The notes under the pieces: generated by a model
Database searches by the model: none
What the model was told of the DNA's origin: nothing
What the model saw: the letters and a program-made list of their open reading frames with translations, nothing else
Assembly (NCBI GenBank): GCA_015832175.1
Contig: WJXW01000005.1
Span: 1,240,001 to 1,304,000, forward strand
Direction of reading: 5' to 3'
Length of the DNA stretch: 64,000 nucleotides
From: Paraphaeosphaeria minitans
Taxonomy: Eukaryota; Ascomycota; Dothideomycetes; Pleosporales; Didymosphaeriaceae
In this document: positions 35,878 through 45,894 of the stretch, piece after piece
Layout of the letters: each line of letters opens with the position of its first letter
Numbering within the stretch: the stretch's first letter is position 1
Made by a program: the position numbers and the translations under genes

Positions 35878-36504
35878 ACTCCTGCATTACGTCCTGCATC
35901 TCAGCGTGCATATTCCCGTTCGCCCGAAAGACTAACATGGGTATCTTCACCTTGCATCACCATAAAATGTGGTGGGCTCTGAGCTTTGAGATTAGGTTTC
36001 CTGTCGTGTGAGTGGATAGATGATTTTTGGCTCCTCTAGCTCCAGCCTTGTGTGGATATATGGGATAGACTTGGTGATGGTAGAGTTATTAAGTGGAATA
36101 ATGTGAAAGCAATGATATTGAACCCGTCTGTTTTCATGATGTGCTCAGACGGTTCTAACTTGTGCAACAACGCTGCGCATGTTTGTATATGGCAACCGAC
36201 TGTCCTTTTTCGATTCATCTACGTTCTCCCACTGATCTTCCTATGCTGCTAGGAGCATGCTTAGTACCACTATCGATATGCTCCTCGATGCCCTCCGATA
36301 CCGGACAGTGGGGCTGAATATATCTTCTACATGATATTGCATCGCATGATATGCCTTCCGCACCCTGATGGGGAAACGTCCCTGACGACGCGAAGCCGCG
36401 TCGAATGCGGAGATACTAGCATTGATTGTCCACGCGGAACGGCGGTCGTCGACCGAGGTGAAGATTGATGCTTCACGAAAAGGGCTTCTGGATTGGCGTG
36501 ATCA
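35878..36504. other. Convergent intergenic region
   Basis: The 3' flanks of TRR1 and of the small acidic protein gene meet here. No reading frame or repeat of note. Confidence 0.5.
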
Positions 36505-37182
36505 TCAGCCGCCAAAACCAGAGTTCCGAAGAAGGTTGAGCGCACTCTCGAACGCTCGAACAACACCGATATCTACTGAAGTCAGCCTGTGCAGACAGTC
36601 GGCCATACGAAGAGCTCACAATGCTGCCTCGTGTTCTCCAATTTCTGCTCCGAGTTCTGTACGTAGGTCATGCGGGTACGAAGTCTAGACCGAAGTTAGT
36701 CGAGATGGTTCCACGTCGGAGGCAACATCGGGGGCATACCGGTGGAAGGTGCGATCGGACTCTTGGTTGGCGCCAGCATTGGCCCAAACATTGAAGTACT
36801 GCACCCCTCGTCAGTTCTTTATGTGCATACATACCAGCGGATGTGTCGACATTACATTCATCATCTTAGTGAATTCCTGTAGCAGGTCTTGCTCCTGCGC
36901 GGACGCGGTGCTGATGGCCTCGTGGTAGCGCTCGTGAAGCCCTTCCCAATCGAAATCAACGATCTCGTCGGCAGGATCCGCATCGTCCTCGCTGTCGTAG
37001 TCTTCTTCCTCGCCAGGCTCTGGATGTTCCGCTTCTGGGACTTGCTGCGCCTGTTGGGCCGAGGGCGGGCGCACGTCTTCAGTTGGGTCCTTGGGGAGGT
37101 TGGGGGCACGCGCCTCTTCTGCGTTCGGCGCGTTGTCTGCACGCTCGGCTTTGTGAGTCTGGTCCTCTTCTATGTCCGCCAT
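36505..37182 (-). CDS. Small acidic conserved fungal protein, function unknown
   Basis: Four exons, 37182-36856, 36798-36740, 36684-36620 and 36575-36505, sum to 522 nt and encode 173 aa. Introns are 57, 55 and 44 bp with canonical ends. The N-terminal 95 residues are disordered and strongly acidic, with a YDSEDDADPADE run. The C-terminal half is predicted helical and looks conserved: FDWEGLHERYHEAIS, then EQDLLQEFTKMMNYFNVW, then RTRMTYVQNSEQKLE, and an end at FESALNLLRNSGFGG. That pattern resembles a fungal family of uncharacterised coiled-coil proteins, which I recall only as hypothetical. An upstream in-frame ATG at 37293 would add 37 residues. I prefer 37182, where the acidic MADIEED start fits. 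It is divergent from ATG14. Confidence 0.75.
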
Positions 37183-37769
37183 ATCTGCCAGTTCGGACCA
37201 AGGAAATGATGGGGGCGAAGAACGGAAAGATTGCTGTCGTTGCTGTAGCCTGCCAATTGATGGGTATAAGGAATCAGACTTTGACGATGGCATTGGTCAT
37301 GAGCTCGTGAGTGTTGTGGTGAACGCTCTCGGCAAACCAGTACCTCAGCTGTGTTATTTCACTTCTCATGCGATGCTAGAGTGGACATTTCGTTCCGAGT
37401 TGTAGGTATGGGGAGGCCGGGGAGCGATGGTTCACATGTAACACTATGCTGCATACGATTAGCGCAATATCCTCCGGGCAGGTGCGCCCAGTTGCGTCAC
37501 GCCTCGCGGGTGCCTGACATCTTGTCGTCCTCCGGTGTCTTTCCGGTTCATCGTCCACCACGTTAAACTTCACTCCTCTCTGAACTCCATGTTCGCTGCC
37601 TGCACAAGCCTCGACGAGCACTATCCAGATTAGCGTTAATCGAGGCAGCCTGTTTGCCTAAATAGCACCTCTACGGCGCGTACCCGCTCAACATGATCCT
37701 CAACTGCTTTCCGGACCCACGAGAACCCGAGAGATCAAGAGGTGGGAACATAACATAAATCACGACATC
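37183..37769. promoter_or_regulatory. Divergent intergenic region upstream of ATG14 and the acidic protein gene
   Basis: 587 bp between two divergent start codons, so both promoters are within it. No repeat or known motif could be assigned with confidence. Confidence 0.45.
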
Positions 37770-39524
37770 ATGGAGTGCGACATATGCGGCAGAGAGGGTG
37801 CACTGCACTGTGTTACCTGTGCTCGGGCCTTCTTGGAGGAACCCCGCTACAAACTCGCGGACAAGCTGATTGTCGGCGAGACATATGCAAAGCATGTCAA
37901 AGCCGCCTTCGAGGGCCTAGAAGATCAAGAGAGCCAGTAAGTGAAACCCCTGGCCTGATCGTGTCCCTTCAGCGTGACTCGAGATTCTGCAGTTGGTGGA
38001 TGGTGCTAACGGGTGGCCACTCTTAGGCATGTTTCGCTCCAGGATTCAAAGGGCGGTTTGCTGGTCGATCGGCTAGAATGCACCAACAATATCGAGATCC
38101 AACGCACCCGAGCCGAGACAGCAGAGATCGAAGAGCGTACTGTTTTGATCAACGAGCAGGCTAAACTGCTTCGGCAGCAGATTGAGGATGCACAAAAGCA
38201 GCTTGCGGAGAAGCGCCGACAGATCTCCACACGCAGATCTGACATATCGTCTGCCACCCACGACGTAAACGCTCGCCGAGCTAACCAACGCGATAAAGTA
38301 CAGCAGAGCATCAAGCGCCTGGAGTACGAGTCGGATAAGGTTCACGCCTCTGTGATGGAGATGCGATCGTATCTCGTCCACTCTGCGGCCGATATCGCGG
38401 GACTGAAGTCGTTGAAGCGTAGGACAAAGGAAGGAGTGATCATGGAGACCTGGTATATAGGCCCTGACATAGACCGGCATCGGACGTTATCGAAGTCGGG
38501 AAGACACGTCAGGGTTTGGGACTTGCGAGAGCTCAACGGTATGTTCGAAGTATATGTCCAAGTTCATCTCGAAGTATCCTACTGACTTTGCGCAGACGCT
38601 CCGCCGGATGAACTATCCGCGTCTTTACTTGCCATTACACAGCTTCTCACCCGGGCCACGGCCTATCTGGGTCTCCGCCTACCCTCCGAGATCACCCTTC
38701 CACACAAAGACTTCCCGCATCCCACTATCATCAATCCTGAGGAATCGTGGGAAGGGAAGAAAGCTCCCTTCCCAGGCCTTACCCCGTCACATTCATCTAA
38801 CAGCCCGGAAGCCTCTCGTACATTGGACGGTACACCCATGCCTAGAGCGATGGTACTCTTTCTGGATCGATCGCTTCCTCATTTGCGACAAGAAGACAAG
38901 GCCGCTTACGCAACTTTCATAGCAGCTGTCGCACATGTTGGATACAACGTGTCCTGGCTGTGCCGATCGCAGGGCATGAAAGATGCAATTGTGAAATGGG
39001 AGGATGTTTGTGATGTGGGCAAAAACCTGCACCGTCTACTCAAATTGCGAGTCACTTGGAATCCCCAGCGCCCGGAGAACCCACTCGATAAAGAGATTGC
39101 CCAGTCGAAGTCCAGTTCGTATGCAACGAAGAAGAAGCCTGTAGGACTCGGCGAGGTCTCTCACTCAACTTCTCATTCATTCGCTCTCGACGGCGAGAAT
39201 GTGCAGCGCCTTGGTGATTGGAACGTTACACCATGGAAGGTGAAGGAGCAACTGAAGAGTTATCTGTACGCTGAGGAGCAGACCAAGGACTGGGACAATT
39301 TGGATCCGAAAGAATGGGCAGACATGGATGATGCGATCAAAGACGATCCCGTCATGGTCGGAAAACGGCATGGAGAGGGTGAGGCAAAGAGCTACATGGA
39401 CCATGCTCCGAACATGAGGGAACCTGCGGCAGTCGAGGGACGCAGAGTGAACGGCTGGACTAGGGTCAAGAGTCGCAGCGAAGAGACGACGAAGAAGAAA
39501 AAGAAGAAGCAGGGGTCGGAATAA
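37770..39524 (+). CDS. ATG14: ATG14/UVRAG-family autophagy protein (PI3-kinase complex I subunit)
   Basis: Predicted autophagy-specific subunit of the class III PI3-kinase complex (Vps34-Vps15-Atg6-Atg14). Three exons, 37770-37936, 38027-38538 and 38596-39524, give 535 aa. Introns are 90 and 57 bp. The protein starts with a cysteine motif (CDICGREG, then CVTCAR), matching the CxxC pair at the N-terminus of fungal Atg14. A long coiled coil (about residues 75-165: IEERTVLINEQAKLLRQQIE and similar) precedes the conserved core (VRVWDLRELN, then ELSASLLAITQLLTRATAYLGLRLP, and a PRAMVLFLDRSLPHLRQ block). The end is Lys-rich (KKKKKKQG). UVRAG/Vps38 is the alternative subfamily. The cysteine motif favours Atg14. 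Confidence 0.85.
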
Positions 39525-39559
39525 AGGCTGGTTCAGCAAGGCACAAAGTCTTGGGGCTT

Positions 39560-39723
39560 GCGAAGCAAGCTGGTCTCAAGGAAAAACCATGCATGTGCGT
39601 GCGAAGCAAGCTGGTCTCAAGGAAAAGCCATGCATGTGCGTGCGAAGCAAGCTGGTCTCAAGGAAAAGCCATGCATGTGCGTGCGAAGCAAGCTGGTCTC
39701 ATGGAAAAGCCATGCATGTGCGG
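39560..39723. repeat. 41-bp minisatellite, four copies, directly 3' of ATG14
   Basis: The unit gcgaagcaagctggtctc, then aaggaaaagccatgcatgtgcgt, is repeated at 39560, 39601, 39642 and 39683 with one or two substitutions per copy. It begins 36 bp after the ATG14 stop codon, so it probably lies in the 3' UTR. The unit contains the palindrome atgcat. The period is not a multiple of three, so it is not coding. Confidence 0.95.
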
Positions 39724-39824
39724 GCCGTGAAGCTGCAAGCTCGTCGGTGTAGTCGGCGTAGTCGGCGTGTCGAGATGCACTATATTACGTCTCAGTCAGC
39801 CTACTATGAAGAGAAAATATGTTA

Positions 39825-39848
39825 GGGCCTGTTCGGTGGGCGTGATCT
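39825..39848. repeat. Left terminal inverted repeat of the Harbinger element
   Basis: 24 bp beginning gggcctgttcggt, preceded by the TTA duplication. It differs from the right terminal repeat at two positions, both G/A transitions. Confidence 0.9.
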
Positions 39849-40370
39849 CAAATCGTGATCTGGGCTTGATCTTGCCCAGTTTCAGTAAAGCGCTAGCGTA
39901 GAATTTTTTGTTAGTGTAGCTATATAAATTGTTCTAAAGACCCGCTTCTAACGTACCTAGATTAACCTGTGTTTAGTAACTACCTATCTAAAAGTCTTAT
40001 CTTATTAAACTTTAGTATTATTGTTAATTAATCCTCTATACTAACTCTAAGTACTCTAGCGTGTAAAGCGTCACAAGAGCTTTTATAGAGCTTAACACCT
40101 ACTCTATCGCTAACATTAACTCTCTTTCCTCTATTACAGACGCTAGCGTTATCTCTATTAACGTTTATAGCGTCGCTAACGCCTAGAAGGAGCTAGGGTT
40201 AGAGTCTATAGTTACTATATATAATTAAGACGCTCCTCTTAGCGCTTATAAAGTAGGTAGAGGACTATAGGCAACGTGCAGATACTAGTTATAAAGCAAT
40301 AGCGTAGTATATAGTAGCTAAAAAAGTAGCCTTAGTGTCTTTACTAGGCGTAGTGTTATCTATCTAGTAG

Positions 40371-40945
40371 TGTAAAAATCGCTATAATAGCTGTAAGGCA
40401 GACTAGAAAGTCTAGTAAGAGCTAAACAACCTCTCTAGATTTACTATAAACAAGTTTAGCGTCGTTATAGGAAATAGCTAGGCGCTAATAAAGTACTTTA
40501 AGAAACACCTAGACGCTTAAAAATATTGTACAAAGCCTCTAGCGTACAAGGACCTGCACTGGCGACTATTTAATAGCGTAATTGCTAATAGAGCTAGGGT
40601 AAGAGATATTAATTAATTGATTACAGCGACAGTTAAAGGTAATAGCGAGGAGGATAGTAACAAGGCAGAGACTCTAGGGCCTTGTAAAAGGCGTGTGGAG
40701 ACGTTAACTACAGCAGAGAGATCTTGTAAAAAGATAACTTTAGCTAATAAGTTAAGCAAGTAGGTTAGTAATATAGCTATAGAAATTAGAGGATTAGTAG
40801 AAGCTCTATTAAAGGATCCCTAGTAGGAGGCAATTAATTATTTTATAAAGACGTACAGCGTCCTAGATTACTACTTAAAGATACTAATTGCTAAGCGTTT
40901 TAAGTTACCTTTTATTGCTAAGCTCTATCTAAGTCTTAAGCCTTA
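40371..40945 (+). pseudogene. Harbinger accessory gene relic: Myb/SANT-like DNA-binding protein
   Basis: One plus-strand frame can be followed for about 190 codons with only scattered stops. The pieces ELNNLSRFTINKFSVV, ALIKYFKKHLDA and KYCTKPLAYKDLHWRLFNSV follow the order of the Myb/SANT-like domain of PIF/Harbinger second proteins (Trp-rich helix, KYxxKPLxxYxxL motif). Expected Trp codons read TAG. A hydrophilic linker and a second helical segment (EIRGLVEALLKD) follow. In intact elements this protein guides the transposase to the termini. Here it cannot be made. Confidence 0.75.
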
Positions 40946-41439
40946 ATTAGTGCAGAAAACCTAAGTAAAGAATAAAATAAATAAGTAGCTAGGTGTCCTA
41001 CGCGATAAGTAGCTGCGGCTATATACTATTAGGCTAACTTAAGAGGGTAATAGTAAGTTAAAGAAAAAGAAGTAGGTTATAGAGTTTCTGTAGAAAGTTA
41101 ATAAGTATATAAAAGTAGATTAGCGCAACGCGCTAAGACTGGCAATAGTAGTCTATACGCTAGTTAGTGTTTTGCTTACCCTCTATAGTATTACTACTCT
41201 AGTAACCTACGCCTTCTCTCCTATACCTCACTTTCTTAAATTACTTATTTATACAACGCCTATATCTCCTCTACTATCTCTTTATACTGCGACTCCTACT
41301 CCTCCCTTATTAAAGGCTAATTTATTAGGCGTTAATCCTCTGCGATAGCAACCTTCTAGAAAAAGTTCTTATACTACTTACTAGCGTACGTAGGTAGCTA
41401 CTTAAAGTCCTTACTTACGCTGCCTATTTAATTAATTAG

Positions 41440-42490
41440 ATTGTATATAGCTACAAAAGCGTATATAAGCTTAACCTAAGTCGCGACATTAAACTTATAA
41501 GACCTATTAAAAATCCTCTAACAACGCTTAAAGACGCTAAACATACACTTAATAACGTTTTAGAGACTACTATACTAGTAATTAAACAGCTCTTCTGCTA
41601 TTTAAGGCCTACTATCTAGTAGCTACGCTATCTCTTAAAAGTAATAGCGTACGCTGTAATATAGTATAAGTGTTATGTTGCTGTTTATATATCTAGCGTC
41701 CGCTAGGTAATATTTGCCTAGAAGAGCTATAAATCCTTATTAATAAGCGTCTATAAGCACCTAGGCGTTGTGAGCGCTGCCCTTCTAGCTAGCTAAGACG
41801 TATATAAAGTTTATATTAAAATTAATAGCTACTAATACGTTTTAAGAGAAGTATCTATAGCAATTTCTATATTATTTAGAGTTATCTGCTAGCACGTAGA
41901 CTTTAAAGTTTAACTTATTAAGAGCTCCTACACAGTCCTTAAAAAAAGGTATACATTTTAGGTTATTACGTATAGCCTCTAGGCAGGCGCTAGAGGGCAA
42001 ATATATAACTTCTAGGTATAGTAAAAGGACTATAGTAAGGACTTTATAAAAGTTACTACTAACGTTAACAAAAGTTAGGTAAAATCTCTATATATATATA
42101 TAGTAATTATGCTTAGTAAGTGCCTATAGTAGTATTTAGCTTCTTGCTACCTAGCTCCTTGCGTATAAATATATAGAAACGTAAGTACTTTCTCCTTAAC
42201 CTTAATTTGTTAGCTATCCTTAACGTGTTATTTATAGTAAGTAATAAAAGCCTTAAAGGTGCTCTGCTAGAGTTACGTCTTCTTATATAGGTATAAGTTA
42301 TTAATAAGGCACCTAGCTAGCTAAGCTAGATCTAGGCACATGTCCTCTACGTATTTATTTACGCCTATAGGTAAAGCTATAGTCCTCTCTACAGCATTAA
42401 TTAACACTAAAGTTGTTGCTATTAACACTTCTATAACGCCTATAAGGGCCTCTCTGCTAAGCATTATAGCGTTAAAAAGCTCTAAAATTA
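41440..42490 (-). pseudogene. Harbinger transposase (DDE_Tnp_4) relic
   Basis: On the minus strand one frame preserves the order of the family despite many stops. The helix-turn-helix block (VLTFLYIYAQGA, near 42200) is followed by FFKDCVGALNKLNFKVYVLA, then NVLVAINFNINFIYVLAS and GSAHNA (41950-41755). Then come KYYLADARYINSN with VRYYF (about 41680) and NVIKCMFSVFKR (about 41530). The first catalytic Asp (GALDGSH in family members) reads Asn. The second Asp is kept in LADAR. The catalytic Glu position (NVIER) reads Lys. Both changes are G-to-A. Dozens of TAG/TAA codons rule out expression. Confidence 0.85.
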
Positions 42491-42714
42491 GGCGAGATAA
42501 ACCTCCTAATTTTATACTTAGTTTAACTTATAATCTCGCGCTTAAATAGGTATAAACGTAGATCCTGTTAGCACTAGCAAGGTTTAATTTAGCTAGTTAA
42601 TTGCTCCTAGATTAGACCTCTATTTATAACGTTAAGATCACGCTCGAACTGAACACGGCGTGATCTTAATGTGAGCCTAACTGGATCTAGTAATCAAGAT
42701 AAGATCAAGCCTCC

Positions 42715-42738
42715 AGATCACGTCTACCGAACAGGCCC
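42715..42738. repeat. Right terminal inverted repeat of the Harbinger element
   Basis: 24 bp ending ccgaacaggccc, followed by the TTA duplication at 42739-42741. The reverse complement matches the left end at 22 of 24 positions. Confidence 0.9.
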
Positions 42739-42741
42739 TTA

Positions 42742-43465
42742 GCCCCGTATAGTCCCATGGTAGCTGCGGTAGAGTGATTGAATGATGAATTGCTCACCAA
42801 CTGTTCCTGGGCGGAACTTGCAAGGACGAGTGTTGCATGAGATGCCCGGTAACCAGGCTTCTGCGGAACAAGGCAAAGGGGGAGAGACGAGGCTTCTAGA
42901 AGGGCGCTTGTGCCTCGGCGCAACAAGGCATTACACAGTAGATCAATCATCAGCAAACCGCTTTGAGCCGCCGCAAGGCGTTCGGAGAATTGGATGGCAC
43001 CATCCGAGCTAAACCCAAACGGCTGCGACAAGACGAAGCCAAGCAGCGCATCCTCTCGATGGCATTTCTCAGCACCTCATTACACATTCAGGCCGCACCG
43101 ATGCCGTATGCCCATGCGCACTCCTGTATAAGAGGCGGTATTGCAGCGCCTTGAAGACGCACTCTGCGCTTTCCCGCTTTCCTGCGTTCCCGCTCTCCCG
43201 CTCTCCCGCTTTCCCGCTCTCCCGCTCTCCCAGTCTGACACTGTGAACGAGCACGCAATTGCAGCCAAATCGCGCCACCACCAAACAAAGCCGAACCGTA
43301 CCCAAGGAACTAGCGCCAAGGGCTGTCTGCCGATAAGCTAGTGTTTGCTCTCAGTAACACTACCACCACCGACTAGGTACTGCTCATCGCGGAATTCACG
43401 TTTCGTTGAGCTCTTTTCCGAGGATTTCCAACCCATTCGTCTCCAAGAAACCCATCTCCGCAGCC
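42742..43465. other. Promoter region of CYS3 with a pyrimidine-rich repeat
   Basis: 724 bp from the transposon target site to the CYS3 start. From 43168 to 43232 an 8-bp unit (tctcccgc, variant tttcccgc) is repeated about eight times on the plus strand. Such polypyrimidine tracts are common close to fungal transcription start sites. Open frames across it are repeat artefacts. Confidence 0.6.
43168..43232. repeat. 8-bp polypyrimidine tandem repeat (TCTCCCGC)n
   Basis: Around eight copies with ttt/tct variation, 235 bp upstream of the CYS3 ATG. Confidence 0.85.
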
Positions 43466-44817
43466 ATGACGCTTGCCGAACACCCGATCGAGACTCCGCC
43501 GCGGGCACCTTCGCCGGTGCATGGGTTTGGAACGTTGGCCGTGCATGCTGGCAGTCCGCATGATCCTGTGACGGGCGCAGTCATTGAGCCGGTTCGTATT
43601 CCTGGCGCTTCCTTTGGGCGATTGGAACCTTCGTCCAAACATAGACAATCACGACATTTCGCTAATCTGAGCAGATCTCACTCTCCACCACCTTTGCGCA
43701 GACCGGCCTAGGGAAGCCAGTGGGACAGTACGAGTATTCGAGGTCCTCGAACCCGAACAGAGACAACTTCGAACGTGCCATTGCCGCTCTTGAACATGCT
43801 CGCTTTGCCCTCGCCTTTTCCTCCGGCTCCGCCGCCACAGCGAACATTCTCCAATCTCTCGCCGCAGGCTCGCACGTCATCTCTGTTTCAGATGTGTACG
43901 GTGGCACGCACCGCTACTTCACCAAGGTCGCACTCACCCACGATGTGAAGGTCACATTCAGCCCCAGCATCGAAATCGACATCGCTGAGCTCATCACTCC
44001 CGAGACGAAGCTGATCTGGATCGAGTCGCCCTCGAACCCAACTCTGACGCTTGTCGACATTAGGAAGGTCGCCACAATTGCCCACCAGCACGGCATCTTG
44101 GTCGTTGTCGACAACACGTTCCTCTCGCCGTATGTGCAGAACCCGCTCGACCATGGCGCCGACATCGTTGTGCACTCTGTGACCAAGTACATCAACGGCC
44201 ACTCGGATGTGGTCATGGGCGCCGCGGCGTTCAACTCGCAGGACATCTACGACCGCCTGTCCTTCCTCCAGAACGCCCTCGGTGCCGTCCCCTCAGCCTT
44301 CGACTGCTGGCTTGCTCACCGCGGTCTCAAGACCCTGCATCTCCGCGCACGCGAAGCCACCAAGAACGCGACTGGCGTTGCCACCGCGCTCACGAACTCT
44401 CCCCACGTCATTGCGGTCAATTACCCAGGTCTTCCCTCGCACCCGCAGTACGCCGTGACCCAGAAGCAGCACAGGGATGCAATGGGCGGCGGCATGCTCT
44501 CGTTCCGCATCCGTGGCGGCCACGAGGCGGCTGAGCGGTTCTGCCAGGCCACCAAGATCTACACGCTTGCGGAATCGCTGGGTGGCATCGAGTCTCTCGT
44601 CGAGGTGCCGAGCGCTATGACGCACGGCGGCATCCCGCGCGAGCAACGCGAGGCTGCAGGCGTGTTTGACGACCTCGTCCGCGTCAGCTGCGGTATCGAG
44701 GACGAGGCCGATCTTGTGGCCGATGTGCTGCAGGCGCTGGAGAAGGCGGTCGTCGGTCCCAAGATCACGAATGCGCTTGCTAGCAATGGCAGTGGCAATG
44801 GCAATGGCCACGCTTGA
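43466..44817 (+). CDS. CYS3: Cystathionine gamma-lyase (trans-sulfuration, PLP enzyme)
   Basis: Cleaves cystathionine to cysteine, 2-oxobutyrate and ammonia in the cytosol. Two exons, 43466-43591 and 43675-44817, total 1269 nt, 422 aa. The intron is 83 bp with donor gttcgt and branch gctaat. The Cys/Met-metabolism PLP fold is complete: the N-terminal GFGTLAVHAGSPHDPVTGAV, the YEYSRSSNPNRDNFE region, the SGSAAT phosphate loop, DVYGGTHRYF, the ESPSNPTL motif and DNTFLSPY. The PLP lysine is in HSVTKYINGH (Lys about 213). The C-terminal SLGGIESLVEVPSAMTH is typical. A short Gly/Asn-rich tail is added. Cystathionine beta-lyase is the main alternative, but the overall pattern fits fungal gamma-lyases. 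Confidence 0.9.
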
Positions 44818-45203
44818 GCTGGGCGGGAAGAGGGCGTTTGAAAAGTTGCATGAATTATGACAGTTCCATGAGCGAGGACTACGGCGTTATGGAGCACAAG
44901 ACGAGCGGGTCCTGAGATGGTTGGCCGATGGGACACACGAGAGCATCGTTGCTGCTGTTTGCATGATTGCGAGAAGTAATAGATACCAATTGCATTTCTT
45001 TCGTCCGTGCGATCATCAACCGTATGTCATTTCCACCTCGACGCGCGGGCAGCTGAATCTTCTTAGGACAGCTTATAGTCGTTTGGCCCCACCTTCTTCA
45101 ACTACCTATCTACCACTTCAGGAGCGTTCTGAGTGCTTTTCCCAATGCATCTGCCGTGTCTCGAAACCACTCTTACCAGTTATCAATATAATCTAATGTT
45201 TTC

Positions 45204-45240
45204 GCCTACCTACCTACCTACCTACCTACCTACCTACCTA
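45204..45240. repeat. (CTAC)n microsatellite
   Basis: Nine tandem copies of the tetranucleotide ctac. Confidence 0.97.
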
Positions 45241-45302
45241 CAATTCGACGAATCTGGCTGATTACATTTCCAGCCAGCCAACCTCCCATACCTACCGTAA
45301 GA

Positions 45303-45422
45303 TAACCATAACCATAACCATAACCATAACCATAACCATAACCATAACCATAACCATAACCATAACCATAACCATAACCATAACCATAACCATAACCATA
45401 ACCATAACCATAACCATAACCA
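45303..45422. repeat. (AACCAT)20 hexanucleotide microsatellite
   Basis: Twenty essentially perfect copies of a 6-bp unit (ataacc/aaccat), 120 bp. The G-rich strand reads TTATGG, one base different from the TTAGGG telomere unit, so this is not telomeric sequence as it stands. Confidence 0.97.
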
Positions 45423-45654
45423 CGCTACGCGGACGCGGACGCGGACGCGCTTCCACACCGGGTACCTAGATACTCCACGGGAACCCCAATCCGGACCCGG
45501 AAACGAATGCATCCCCCGATGACCGTATTCGACCGCCAGTGTCGAAATCTAACCCCCACTGTAGGTACTGGTTGTCTTCTAGGTGAGGAAAGATTTTCTG
45601 TGGTTGCGTCGCGTCGCTCTGTGTGATTGGCGGGGGGGGGGCGTGGTACATAGC

Positions 45655-45785
45655 GAATGTATGTTCTTTTTCGTTTGTGGGTTAGGTGTTTTCGTTTGTG
45701 TATTGGGTGTTTGCGTTTGTGGATTAGGTGTTTTGTTTGTGGATTAGGTATTTCGTTCGTGGACCAGCTATTTCGAGTGTCTCAT
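45655..45785. repeat. Degenerate tandem repeat of about 23 bp
   Basis: Five or six diverged copies of a unit like gtttgtggattaggtgtttt with spacing of 20-24 bp. Confidence 0.75.
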
Positions 45786-45894
45786 CTTAGCAGGTACCTA
45801 CATCTGCCGGATACATACAAGTCCGATTCTGATAGCACCCACAGAGGTGTGTTGGATGTTTCCTTGTCGCACGCGCCGTCCCCCCCGACAATGC

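Larger units (their letters stand above)
39825..42738. mobile_element. PIF/Harbinger DNA transposon, RIP-degraded, full length
   Basis: A 2914-bp AT-rich island with sharp borders. The first 24 bases (gggcctgttcggtgggcgtg, then atct) match the reverse complement of the last 24 with two G/A transitions. A TTA is duplicated on each side (39822-39824 and 42739-42741), the TWA target typical of PIF/Harbinger. Inside are relics of both genes of the superfamily, listed separately: a Myb/SANT-like protein (plus strand) and a DDE transposase (minus strand). All frames are broken by many TAG/TAA codons at positions where Trp or Gln is expected, consistent with CpA to TpA mutation on both strands. Subterminal repeats of cgtgatct/cttgatct occur at both ends. 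It is inserted between ATG14 and CYS3. Confidence 0.9.
44818..45894. other. Intergenic region rich in simple repeats
   Basis: About 1.1 kb between the 3' end of CYS3 and the 3' end of the 2EXR pseudogene. It contains four separate simple repeats, listed individually or noted here, including a (GCGGAC)n run at 45425-45448. No gene is recognised. The long Trp-Leu frame across the hexanucleotide repeat is an artefact. Confidence 0.65.

Noticed and set aside
37183..37293. Upstream start at 37293 for the small acidic protein
   Set aside because: The extra 37 residues are low-complexity and the ATG at 37182 precedes the typical acidic N-terminus; kept as an alternative only.
39560..39723. CRISPR array
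   Set aside because: The copies are contiguous 41-bp units without unique spacers, and this is a eukaryotic genome.
39825..42738. hAT or Tc1/mariner element
   Set aside because: hAT would give 8-bp and Tc1/mariner TA duplications. The flanks give only TTA, and the relic transposase follows the PIF/Harbinger motif order.
45303..45422. Interstitial telomere repeat
   Set aside because: The unit is TTATGG, not TTAGGG, and it is uninterrupted, which fits a microsatellite better.
45234..45512. Frame with a long alternating Trp-Leu stretch
   Set aside because: Direct translation of the (AACCAT)20 microsatellite; not a membrane protein.
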